NCBI GenBank assembly: GCA_046160865.1 | Contig: JBJXHG010000120.1 | Coordinates: 1 to 38,201, forward strand | Length of the DNA stretch: 38,201 nucleotides | Origin: JBJXHG01 sp046160865 | Lineage (GTDB): Bacteria > Planctomycetota > UBA1135 > GCA-002686595 | Reading direction: 5' to 3' | Shown here: positions 25,903-33,326 of the stretch, one piece after another | Layout: every line of letters begins with the position of its first letter | How positions within the stretch are numbered: the stretch's first letter is position 1 | Position numbers and translations under genes: made by a program | The notes under the pieces: generated by a model | Databases searched by the model: none | The model's input: the letters and a program-made list of their open reading frames with translations, nothing else | What the model was told of the DNA's origin: nothing

Positions 25903-26778
25903 GTGTTCGGCTCCTTCCGCGTCGGCAGCATCCTCGGCATCACGATCCGCGTGCACTTCCTGCTGCTCGCGGTGTTCGCGTACTTGCTCGTGACGATGCC
26001 GACGACACCGAAAGCTGCGATCTACGCCGTGACGCTGTTCGGCATCGTGATGCTGCACGAGCTCGGCCACTCGGTCGTCGCGCAATCGTTCGGCATCCGC
26101 GTCGTCGACATCACGCTGTGGCCGCTCGGCGGCATGGCGCGCATGGCGGAGATCCCGGAGTCGACGAAGATCGAAGCGCTCGTCGCGATCGCCGGTCCGG
26201 CGGTCAACTTCGTCTTGGCCGGCATTGCCGGAGTCGCGTGGCTCTGGTCCGGCTCGCTCGACGCGTCGCATCCGTTGCTCGAGGAAGCACTGGCCGCGTT
26301 CTTCGGCATCAACTTGTTGATGGGCTTGTTCAACTTGATCCCCGCGTTCCCCATGGATGGCGGCCGCATCCTGCGCGCGATCCTCGGCCGCTCGGGCAAC
26401 TGGCTCGGGGCGACCGAGACCGCGGTGCGCATCGGACGCGTGTTCGCGATCGCGATGGGCGTCATCGGCATCGTCGGACTGCCGCCGATCTGGATCGGAC
26501 CGCAGTTCCCATTGCTCTTGCTCGCGGTGTGGCTGTGGTGGGCGGGCGGCGCGGAGCTGTGGGCCGTCCGCGTGCGTCACACGCAGAATCCGTTCGACGG
26601 CTTGCGCAACTTCATGCGCGAGCGCGCGGACTGGAGCTCGCAGGGAGCCGGGAGTGCGACGCCAAGCGCACCGCCGTCGCCCTCGGGCGCGGACGCAGCG
26701 GGCAACGGCTTCCGCCCCGAGGACATCGAGCGGCTCGAACGCTTCCGCGGCCGCTTGTCGCAGTATCCGCGCGAGTGA
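25903..26778 (+). CDS. M50 family intramembrane zinc metalloprotease
   Basis: This is a 291-residue site-2-protease-like enzyme that should cleave substrates inside the membrane. The zinc motif HELGH (His52, Glu53, His56) lies in a transmembrane helix. The third ligand Asp152 is in NLIPAFPMDGGR, the family's second hallmark. There are about six hydrophobic segments (residues 10-30, 38-58, 92-116, 130-150, 170-185 and 195-212). The last 70 residues are a soluble tail with a Ser/Pro/Gly-rich linker. There is no CBS or PDZ domain, so it belongs to the compact SpoIVFB-like group. The start is GTG 25903. It is divergent from the AOR gene, with 179 bases between them. A hairpin follows at 26787. 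The substrate (often an anti-sigma factor or pro-protein) is unknown. Confidence 0.9.
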   Translation: MFGSFRVGSILGITIRVHFLLLAVFAYLLVTMPTTPKAAIYAVTLFGIVMLHELGHSVVAQSFGIRVVDITLWPLGGMARMAEIPESTKIEALVAIAGPAVNFVLAGIAGVAWLWSGSLDASHPLLEEALAAFFGINLLMGLFNLIPAFPMDGGRILRAILGRSGNWLGATETAVRIGRVFAIAMGVIGIVGLPPIWIGPQFPLLLLAVWLWWAGGAELWAVRVRHTQNPFDGLRNFMRERADWSSQGAGSATPSAPPSPSGADAAGNGFRPEDIERLERFRGRLSQYPRE

Positions 26779-26786
26779 GCGCCTCA

Positions 26787-26805
26787 GCGCTCGCGCAGCG
26801 AGCGC
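26787..26805 (+). terminator. terminator-like hairpin after the M50 gene
   Basis: GCGCTCGC (26787-26794) and GCGAGCGC (26798-26805) form a perfect 8-bp stem with a 3-base loop. It begins eight bases after the M50 stop, in the 177-base space before the convergent RDD gene. No U-run follows. Confidence 0.5.
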
Positions 26806-26955
26806 GATCCCACCGGTTCCGCCGCCTCAGCCTTCGCGTGCGGTGCAGTGCAAGCGACTGCGAGCGCCCGTCGACGTCGGCGGATCATTACTGAGCTGTG
26901 CGTCGCAAGCAGACGCAGCTGCTGCGCGACGGGCCCCACCGGTACGCGCGGTGCC

Positions 26956-27720
26956 TCAGGCCGGCGGCGTGCTGCGCGTCTCGCGCGCGAACAGGTACAC
27001 CTCGCGCAGCACGACGCGCGCGTCGTCGAACGCGCCGAGGCCGAGGCGCTCGGCGTAGTGAACCGCGGAGCGCACGAACAGCTGCCGGCGCGCTTCGCCG
27101 TCGAGGCCCGGGCGCGTGATCAAGTCACGCAAGAACGCGACGTCGTGCGGTGCAAGTCGCGCCGCCATGCCCGGCGTCAGCGCCAGACGCTTGTCCGCGA
27201 GCCCAGTCCACGTCTCGCCGGGCCAAGGCTCGATCGTGCTCGCCGCGACATCCGCGCGCACGACGAGCGTGCCTGCCACGAGGTCGCCGAGTCGTTGATG
27301 GCGGGCCGTCGCGGCGATCGAGATCAAGCCGATCGACGCCGGAACGATCGGGAACAAGTCGAGCGGCCACACGAGCGCGCGCAAGACGAGCTGCAGCGAC
27401 GTCGCGGGGTAGCCGTCCGCGCTGACGATGCGCAGCCCGACGGCGGCCTTTCCCGGCGTACGCCCCGACCACGCCATCGGCCACAGCGCTTGGTACGCGA
27501 CCGCAGAGAGCAGCACGCCGCCGATGAGCACGCCCGCGAGGAAGCGCGAGACCCCGGTCGCGTCCGCTTGCGACGCGACCGCGATCGTGAGCAACGTGAG
27601 GCAGTACAGGCCGATCAAGATCGAGGCATCGATCAACGCGGCGGCGAGACGGCTGCCCGCACCGGCGATGTCGCGGCGCAGATAGACGCCTTCGCTGGTG
27701 GCGACGACGAGCGAGGTCAT
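26956..27720 (-). CDS. RDD family membrane protein
   Basis: This is a 254-residue RDD-domain protein. The three hallmark positions are visible: Arg24 and Asp31 in the first helix (GSRLAAALIDAS), then GRTPGKAAVGLRIVS (86-100), and RHQRLGDLVAGTLVV at the end of the domain (140-154). Three to four transmembrane helices lie in residues 22-135. A C-terminal soluble region of about 100 residues contains helices (DVAFLRDLITRPGLDGEARRQ) and ends in a Thr/Pro tail. ATG 27720 starts the protein; the frame upstream to 28263 is a shadow. RDD proteins recur beside SpoIIM, MoxR, DUF58, DUF4129 and DUF4350 genes, and here it is divergent from the SpoIIM gene with a MITE-like element between them. The exact role is unknown. 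Confidence 0.88.
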   Translation of the reverse strand: MTSLVVATSEGVYLRRDIAGAGSRLAAALIDASILIGLYCLTLLTIAVASQADATGVSRFLAGVLIGGVLLSAVAYQALWPMAWSGRTPGKAAVGLRIVSADGYPATSLQLVLRALVWPLDLFPIVPASIGLISIAATARHQRLGDLVAGTLVVRADVAASTIEPWPGETWTGLADKRLALTPGMAARLAPHDVAFLRDLITRPGLDGEARRQLFVRSAVHYAERLGLGAFDDARVVLREVYLFARETRSTPPA

Positions 27721-28047
27721 GTCGCCGACATCGTGCCCGAGCGCGGCGCCCGCGAGAAGCCGTCGCGTGCGTCGCCAAGCAGCCCGTTGAAAAGATCGAC
27801 GTCGCGAGGCACAGCGCGCTTCGGCGAGGCGAGGAGCGCGATGGCAAACGGCAAGGGTTCCCGCGCTAGAGCGCCACGCTCGTAGCGAAGGCTCCAGCGG
27901 AGCCTTCGCAGCGGGAGCGGCCTGCGTGGCCGCCGAGCACGATGTGCCGAGCGCGACGAAGTATCGACGAAGCGCGCGAAGCCGAGCAGTCGAGGTTTTC
28001 AACGGGCTGCTAGGCCGGGACGCGCGCGCACGCGACAATCCGGCGCC
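27721..28047. promoter_or_regulatory. divergent intergenic region containing a MITE-like element
   Basis: This 327-base region separates the RDD and SpoIIM genes. Nearly all of it (27778-28011) is the inverted-repeat element listed next. The two promoters must lie within or at the edges of it. No ORF in it has coding character. Confidence 0.6.
27778..28011. mobile_element. MITE-like element with 16-bp terminal inverted repeats
   Basis: A perfect 16-bp terminal inverted repeat, AGCAGCCCGTTGAAAA (27778-27793) and its complement TTTTCAACGGGCTGCT (27996-28011), bounds 234 bases with no ORF. Partial symmetry continues inward, with TCGAC present on both sides. The interior holds an 11-bp perfect hairpin (27885-27895 with 27899-27909, loop AGC) and a 6-bp hairpin (27917-27922 with 27928-27933). 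Size, terminal repeats and lack of coding capacity fit a non-autonomous mobile element. I do not see a clear target-site duplication. No second copy is present in this window. Confidence 0.65.
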
Positions 28048-29121
28048 GTGGCACTGCCTCTCCCGCACACGACGCCCGTCGATCGCTTGGCAGAGCTCGT
28101 CCAGCGCTCCGGACGATTCGGCCTGCAAAGCCTCGGCGACGACGAAGTCGAAGCGCTGCTGCCGCTCTATCGAGCTGCGGCGTCGCACCTCGCCGAGCTG
28201 CAGACGCGCGGCGGAGATCCGCTGCAGGCGGCGCGCACGGCCGAGATCGTGGCGCGCGCGCAAGCGCTGCTGTACCGCGGCGCCACGCGCCCACGCGAGA
28301 GCGCGTGGTTACGCGCCGCGCGCTTCCTCGCGCTCGAGGTGCCGCGCACGTTCCGTGCGGAGTGGCGGATCCTGGCGGTGTCGTTCGCGCTCGTGTACGG
28401 CTTCGCGCTGGTGTCGTACGTCGCGGTCGCGAACGACCTCGAGGTCGCGTATTCGCTGCTCGATCCGGCGATGGTGAAGAGCGAGATCGAGCAGCTCGAG
28501 GCCACGAAGCACGGCGAGCCCTTCCGCGGCAACTTCACGTTCGGCCTCGACTCGTCGCCGCAGATCTCCGGTTGGATCATCACGCACAACATCGGCGTCG
28601 GCGTGCTGTTCTTCGCGACCGGGCTCTGCCCGCCGTTCTACCTGTGGATCATGGCGCAGAACGGCTTGATGCTCGGCACGTACACCGCGGTCGCCGCGCA
28701 CTGGGACCAAGGCTTCGAGATCTCGTCGATCCTGTGGTGCCACGGCATGCTCGAGATCCAGGCGCTCGTCCTGGCCGGCGCCGCGGGACTGGTGCTCGTG
28801 CGCGGGTGCTTCGCGCCCGGTCCGTGGTCGCGCCGGCACGCGCTGAAGCTCGCGAGCGCGGTCGCGTGGCGCTTGTTCGTGCCGGTGCTGCCGATGCTCG
28901 TGTGCGCCGGGCTCATCGAAGGCTTCGTCAGCCCGCACGCGCCGCTCCCGGTGCGCGCGGTCATCGCGGTGGTCTCACTCGTCGCGATGCTCGCGTGGGC
29001 GTACTTCGGCAGCCGTGCCGCTCACGACCCGCGGCGCAGGTCGAGCCAACCGGCGAGCACCGGCAGCGCCGACTCCGCCGGCAACGCGTCGAGCACGCGC
29101 ACGCCGACGCCGGCCAGCTGA
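28048..29121 (+). CDS. SpoIIM family (stage II sporulation protein M / DUF95) membrane protein
   Basis: This is a 357-residue membrane protein of the SpoIIM family, which is common in non-sporulating bacteria. The family core is visible: HNIGVGVLFFATG, then AQNGLMLGTYTA, and the CHGMLEIQALVLAGAAGL block corresponding to the PHG-x-x-E motif. About 100 residues of soluble helical N terminus precede five or six transmembrane segments (from about 110). GTG 28048 is the start. The last 35 or so residues are a Ser/Thr/Pro-rich tail that overlaps, antisense, the last 100 bases of the DUF58 gene. This tail is probably non-conserved and arose by loss of an earlier stop. It belongs to the RDD/MoxR/DUF58 set and is likely a partner in the same membrane assembly. 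Confidence 0.87.
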   Translation: MALPLPHTTPVDRLAELVQRSGRFGLQSLGDDEVEALLPLYRAAASHLAELQTRGGDPLQAARTAEIVARAQALLYRGATRPRESAWLRAARFLALEVPRTFRAEWRILAVSFALVYGFALVSYVAVANDLEVAYSLLDPAMVKSEIEQLEATKHGEPFRGNFTFGLDSSPQISGWIITHNIGVGVLFFATGLCPPFYLWIMAQNGLMLGTYTAVAAHWDQGFEISSILWCHGMLEIQALVLAGAAGLVLVRGCFAPGPWSRRHALKLASAVAWRLFVPVLPMLVCAGLIEGFVSPHAPLPVRAVIAVVSLVAMLAWAYFGSRAAHDPRRRSSQPASTGSADSAGNASSTRTPTPAS

Positions 29122-30437
29122 CGCAGCGCTTGCTCGCGCTCGTGCGCGAGCGACAGCGCCGCCGCGCGCAGCGGCGTGCGCTCGTCCTCGCTCGCAGTCG
29201 CGTGCACGCCGCTCGCCAGCGCGCGCAGTGCGGGATCGTCCAGGCCCGCGAACAGGATCCGCTGGCGCCGCGCCGCGCCGGCGAGCGCGAGACGCTGACG
29301 CTCGACGGAGAGCGGATCCGCGACGTCCGAGAACACGATCCACAGCGCGCGGCGGCGATGGCGCAGCGCGAGCTCGCTCAGCGCACGACCGAGGTCTGCC
29401 TCGTGCGTCGAGGGCTGCAGCGCGAACAGCGCGTCGCGCAGTCGCTCGAGCTGCGCTGCACCGCGGCCCGGCGCTACGTAGGCGCGCACGCGATCGTCGA
29501 ACACGAGCGTGCCGACGCGGTCCTCTTGGCGCAGCGCGACCGCGGCGAGTTGCAGCGCCGTGTCGAGCGCGTGGTCGAGCTTCGTCCAGCCTTCGGTCGG
29601 CCGGTCGGGATGCAGCGCGCCTTCGCCGGGCGCGGTGGTCGCGGCCATGCGGCGCCCGCAATCGATGACGAGGAAGAGCTCCTGGCCGCGTTCCTCCTGG
29701 TACTGGCGCACGATCGGACGGCCGCGTTTCGCGAACGCCTTCCAGTCGATCGAGCGCACTTCGTCGCCGCGCACGTGCTCGCGCAGCGATTCGAACTCCA
29801 TCTGTCCGCCACGGCGCCGCAAGCGCCGCAGGCCGAGATCGCGCCAGCGCTCGCTCGCCGCGAACGCGAGCGTGCGTGACAGGTGCGCCAGCGCCGGCTC
29901 GACTTCGATCGTCTGCCGTCCGCTGCGGCGCGCTTGGCGCCACACGAGGCCGAGGCGGCCCGCGATGCGCAGGCGCAGATCGAGCAGCGGGTGCACGCCG
30001 CGCCTGTGCGAGCGGTACGTGCGCCGCAACTCCAACTTTGGCGCCGTGAAGCGCGCTCGGTCCGGCCCGCCCGTCGGATCGGACGCGGCGCTCGGCAGCG
30101 CTGCGTGCGCGTGGCGCGCGCGCACCTCGAGCGCGGGCGCGAACTCCTCGTACACGACGATCTCGCGCCCCACCACGCGCGCCGCGTCGCGCTCCGACCC
30201 GGCCTCGACGGTCAGCACGCGCACGAAGTCGTCCGACAACCCCGCGCGCCGCGGCAGCTCGCGCCGCAGCTTCATGCGTGCCGGCGACGGCGTGGTCGCG
30301 AAGTCGTACACGACGAGCACCACGAGCACGAAGTCGGCGAGCCACACGAGCACGCGCAGCACGTCGACGAACGCCGCGAGGCACGCCAGCGCGAGCAACA
30401 CCGCCGCGGACCCGAGCAATCGGCGCGTCGGGATCAG
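29022..30437 (-). CDS. DUF58 family protein (MoxR-associated, vWA-like)
   Basis: This is a 471-residue DUF58 (COG1721) protein. Two N-terminal transmembrane helices (residues 8-46) precede a beta-rich region. The DUF58 signature is at 222-245 (VRGDEVRSIDWKAFAKRG, then RQYQEER). A von Willebrand A-like domain follows, where the metal motif DxSxS is replaced by DCGRRM (259-264). MoxR and DUF58 proteins are thought to work as a chaperone pair. The start is not ATG. Homologous N termini begin with a Met-Ile/Leu-Pro-Thr-Arg-Arg pattern, and here the matching residue is CTG 30437, with GAGG seven bases upstream and a CTGA overlap with the MoxR stop. TTG 30419 is the fallback. The last 100 bases overlap the SpoIIM gene on the other strand. 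Confidence 0.87.
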   Translation of the reverse strand: MIPTRRLLGSAAVLLALACLAAFVDVLRVLVWLADFVLVVLVVYDFATTPSPARMKLRRELPRRAGLSDDFVRVLTVEAGSERDAARVVGREIVVYEEFAPALEVRARHAHAALPSAASDPTGGPDRARFTAPKLELRRTYRSHRRGVHPLLDLRLRIAGRLGLVWRQARRSGRQTIEVEPALAHLSRTLAFAASERWRDLGLRRLRRRGGQMEFESLREHVRGDEVRSIDWKAFAKRGRPIVRQYQEERGQELFLVIDCGRRMAATTAPGEGALHPDRPTEGWTKLDHALDTALQLAAVALRQEDRVGTLVFDDRVRAYVAPGRGAAQLERLRDALFALQPSTHEADLGRALSELALRHRRRALWIVFSDVADPLSVERQRLALAGAARRQRILFAGLDDPALRALASGVHATASEDERTPLRAAALSLAHEREQALRQLAGVGVRVLDALPAESALPVLAGWLDLRRGS

Positions 30438-31399
30438 CGCGGCACCTCGACGGAGTCGAGCACGCGCACGAGCACCTCGTCGCTGCTCGCGCCCTCGATC
30501 TCCTCGGCCGGATCGAGCACGACCCGGTGGCGCAGCGCCGGCAGGAACACGGCCTTCACGTCGTCGGGGGTCACGAAGTCGCGGCCGGCCAGGATCGCGC
30601 GCGCTTTCGCCGCGAAGAGCAGCATCACGCCGGCGCGCGGGCTCGCGCCGAGCACGAGCGCGCCGTCCGCACGCGTCGCGCGCAAGAGCTTCACGATGTA
30701 CGCGGGCAGATCGTCGCGCACCTCGACCGCGAGCACACGCTCGCGTTGCGCGAGGATTTCGTCCGGGCCCGTGACCGCGACCACGCCGAGCTCGGCCGGC
30801 GTCGCGCCGAGCGCGCGGCGGTGACCGATGCGCAACAGCTCGGCCTCGACGTCCGCGTCCGGGTAGCCGACGCGCACCTTGAACAGGAAGCGGTCGAGCT
30901 GCGCTTCCGGCAGCGGATACGTGCCCTCGTGCTCGATCGGGTTCATCGTCGCGAACACGGTGAACGGCACCGGCAGTGCGTGCCGCTGGCCGTCGACGGT
31001 GACGGCGTTCTCCTGCATCGCTTCGAGCATCGCCGACTGCGTCTTCGCGGGCGCGCGATTGATCTCGTCGCACAAGAGCACCTGCGCGAAGATCGGGCCG
31101 GACTGGAAGCGGAACGCGCCTTCCGCCGGACGGTAGATGCTCGTGCCCGTCACGTCCGCGGGCATGAGGTCGGGCGTGAACTGGATGCGGCCGAACGATC
31201 CGCCGAGCGCCGTCGCGAGCGTGCGCACGAGCAGCGTCTTCGCGACCCCGGGCGGTCCTTCGAGCAACACGTGTCCGCCGGCGAGCACCGCCATCAGGCA
31301 TGCGTCGACCTCGGCGTCCATGCCGACGACCACGCGGCGCACTTGCTCGCGCACGCGATGCGCGAGCGCATGCGGCACTTCCAATCGAAGATCGTTCAT
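30434..31399 (-). CDS. MoxR family AAA+ ATPase
   Basis: This is a 321-residue AAA+ ATPase of the MoxR type, usually considered a chaperone for assembly of a protein complex with von Willebrand A partners. Walker A is GPPGVAKT (48-55), Walker B is LLCDEINRA (Asp111, Glu112), and sensor 1 is in VFATMNPIE. LPEAQLDRFLFKV contains the arginine finger region, and GASPRAG is sensor 2. ATG 31399 overlaps the DUF4350 stop (ATGA) and has GGGAG five bases upstream. The stop overlaps the DUF58 start. It is the fourth gene of a five-gene coupled operon and is expected to act on its DUF58 neighbour. Confidence 0.95.
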   Translation of the reverse strand: MNDLRLEVPHALAHRVREQVRRVVVGMDAEVDACLMAVLAGGHVLLEGPPGVAKTLLVRTLATALGGSFGRIQFTPDLMPADVTGTSIYRPAEGAFRFQSGPIFAQVLLCDEINRAPAKTQSAMLEAMQENAVTVDGQRHALPVPFTVFATMNPIEHEGTYPLPEAQLDRFLFKVRVGYPDADVEAELLRIGHRRALGATPAELGVVAVTGPDEILAQRERVLAVEVRDDLPAYIVKLLRATRADGALVLGASPRAGVMLLFAAKARAILAGRDFVTPDDVKAVFLPALRHRVVLDPAEEIEGASSDEVLVRVLDSVEVPR

Positions 31400-32694
31400 C
31401 CGTTCTCCCGTCGGCCCAATGTAGCGTCCAAGTCGGCCTCGAATCGCGCGAGCTCGCGCCCGAGTTCGTCGAGCTCGTGCACGGTGCGGACCGGTCGCGC
31501 GCCGAACGCGCGCTCGAAGCGTGCGGCGTCGATACCGGCGCGGCGCTGCACGAGCGCTTCGATCGGCGCGTCGGCGCGCACGTGCAGCCGCGACTTCACG
31601 CGGCGCAGCACGCCGTCGCGCAGCAGGTTCGAGAGGAGCCGCACGCGCCCGGCGCGCTCGTACACGGTGGCCAGCGCGCGCGCGCGCGACAGCGGCGAGA
31701 GCGCGGCGATCGGCTCGGGATCGCGCGGAAAGCGGCCCGTCCAGACGCGCCGCCACGCGATCAGCAGGAACACGAGCGCAATGTTCGCGGTGAGCGGCAA
31801 GAGCTTCGGCGAGGTCGCGAGTCCGAGCGCGCTCTGCGGTTGCCACAGCCCGAGCGCGTACTCGTCGAAGAGGATCCGGCCACCGCCGCGCACCGTTTCC
31901 GCCAAGCGCTCGGCGAGCACGGCGTGATCGGCCTGCGCGAGATGTTGGTTGTCGAGGAACGCGTCGTCCGCGAGGAGCACGATCGACCCGTCCCCCGCCG
32001 GAACGGAGACGGCGATCGCGCGGTCTTGTCCGTGGACCTCGATCGTCCACGAGTCGAGGATCTCGAGCTCGAGCTCGTCGAGCCACCAGCTCCGCCCGGG
32101 CACCCAGCGCGCGCCCCACGTTTCGCCGTCACGCGTCTTCACCGCCACATCGACGGGGGGCGCGTCGACGCGCGTCTCGTCCTCCGCCGTGAGCGGCTCG
32201 CCCTCGGGCTCGTCGATGGCGGCACCGGGGTCGGCACCGGGGTCGTCCTCGGGCTCGAGCGGCGCTTCGGCGCCGGAGTACGGCGAGTCGCCGAACGCGA
32301 GCCCGTCGCACGAGCTCTGCTCGAGCTCCTCGACCAGGAAGCGCACGTTGTCCGGCGCAGCGGAGATCACGATCGTTCCGCCGCGCTCCAAGAAGCGCCG
32401 GTAGTGCTCGGGCGCGGAGAACACTTCGTCGTCGGCGCCGTCGGGTGCGGCGGGCATCCACAGCACGTGCCGGCCTTCGGGGAGGCGCTCGGGCGTGCTG
32501 TTCCACGCTTCCGGCGCGAAGCCGAGCTCGACGAGCAGGAGAAACAGCGCGCGCCGTCCGTCCGGCTCGTTGGACTGCACGCTGCGTCGCGTCGGCGTCG
32601 GTTCGCTCCCGCCGAGCGATGCGAGCACGAGCAATGCGACGAGCAGCGCGCCGAGCGCGAGTGCTCCGCCGCGCTCGAACTTGCGCGCGCTCAT
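31396..32694 (-). CDS. DUF4350 domain membrane protein
   Basis: This is a 432-residue protein with one N-terminal transmembrane helix (about 10-28) and one near the C-terminal third (LTANIALVFLLIAW), flanking a soluble domain with the DUF4350 pattern: NEPDGRRALFLLLVELGF, then LERGGTIVISA, and VLLADDAFLDNQHLAQADHA. GGRILFDEYALG follows, then the second helix and a helical tail. An insert near residues 105-145 is acidic and Pro-rich and contains two copies of DPGA encoded by a 12-base direct repeat. ATG 32694 has GGAGG nine bases upstream and overlaps the DUF4129 stop (ATGA). The stop overlaps the MoxR start. Proteins of this family sit beside MoxR and DUF58 in many bacteria; their function is not known. 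Confidence 0.85.
   Translation of the reverse strand: MSARKFERGGALALGALLVALLVLASLGGSEPTPTRRSVQSNEPDGRRALFLLLVELGFAPEAWNSTPERLPEGRHVLWMPAAPDGADDEVFSAPEHYRRFLERGGTIVISAAPDNVRFLVEELEQSSCDGLAFGDSPYSGAEAPLEPEDDPGADPGAAIDEPEGEPLTAEDETRVDAPPVDVAVKTRDGETWGARWVPGRSWWLDELELEILDSWTIEVHGQDRAIAVSVPAGDGSIVLLADDAFLDNQHLAQADHAVLAERLAETVRGGGRILFDEYALGLWQPQSALGLATSPKLLPLTANIALVFLLIAWRRVWTGRFPRDPEPIAALSPLSRARALATVYERAGRVRLLSNLLRDGVLRRVKSRLHVRADAPIEALVQRRAGIDAARFERAFGARPVRTVHELDELGRELARFEADLDATLGRRENG
32221..32244. repeat. 12-base tandem direct repeat, two copies, inside the DUF4350 gene
   Basis: GGCACCGGGGTC occurs twice in direct succession. On the minus strand it encodes a doubled Asp-Pro-Gly-Ala in the acidic, Pro-rich insert. 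It looks like replication slippage in a low-complexity linker. Confidence 0.7.
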
Positions 32695-33326
32695 GCCGCG
32701 ACGCCTCCGAGCCATTGACGGCAGAGGTCGTCGAGACGCTCGACCTCGTCGAGCTCGGGCGTCGCGCGTCCGAAGCTGACCGCGTCGAGGCGCGGGACGA
32801 GCGGAGCGAGCACACCGCGCACGTCGCCGCGTGGCGCGCCGCGCTCGAGCAGCTCGCGATACGTCCACGTGTCGCGGTACTCGAGCCGGCCCTGCTCCGA
32901 CAGACCGACGACGAGCGCCGTGAAGAAACAACGCAACGCCGCGGCGAGATCACCGCGCTCCCGCGCAGCGCGCGCGCGTGAGAGCCACTCGGCCGCGCGC
33001 AGCGCGCGCTCGTCCGTCGGGCTCGCGCGCGTCGTCGCCGGGGCCGTGCGGCCGCGACGCCAGTAACGGAGCACGAGCCATACGAGCGCGACGACTGCGA
33101 TTGCGGCCAGCACGTAGAGCGCGGCCGTCGCCGTCGATCGTCCGCTCAGCCCGAAGACGTCGCCGAGCCAATCGACGAACTCGCTCCAGCGATCGGCGAG
33201 CCAATCGCGCCACGTGCGCTGCGGCGGCTGGAACTCCGCGCGCGCGAGCACGTCCGCGAGCGCCGCGCGCACGCGCTCGGGCTCGAGCAAGACTTCGGGT
33301 GCGCGCTCTTGCAGCGGTGCGCTCAT
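32691..33326 (-). CDS. DUF4129 domain membrane protein
   Basis: This is a 211-residue protein with a soluble N terminus (about 1-60, Trp-rich RTWRDWLADRW), one transmembrane helix (65-88), a basic linker, and a C-terminal DUF4129 domain (about 110-205). The domain shows the expected AAEWLSRARAARERGDLAAALRCFF pattern and a TWTYRELLERG loop. DUF4129 domains are found in transglutaminase-like and MoxR-associated membrane proteins and may bind peptides or cell wall material. ATG 33326 overlaps the upstream membrane protein's stop (ATGA), and the stop overlaps DUF4350, so translation is coupled. It is gene two of the five-gene operon. Confidence 0.82.
   Translation of the reverse strand: MSAPLQERAPEVLLEPERVRAALADVLARAEFQPPQRTWRDWLADRWSEFVDWLGDVFGLSGRSTATAALYVLAAIAVVALVWLVLRYWRRGRTAPATTRASPTDERALRAAEWLSRARAARERGDLAAALRCFFTALVVGLSEQGRLEYRDTWTYRELLERGAPRGDVRGVLAPLVPRLDAVSFGRATPELDEVERLDDLCRQWLGGVAA

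Noticed and set aside
28048..29121. evidence for sporulation
   Set aside because: The SpoIIM family name is historical. The gene sits in a MoxR/DUF58 neighbourhood found in non-sporulating bacteria, and no other sporulation gene is present.
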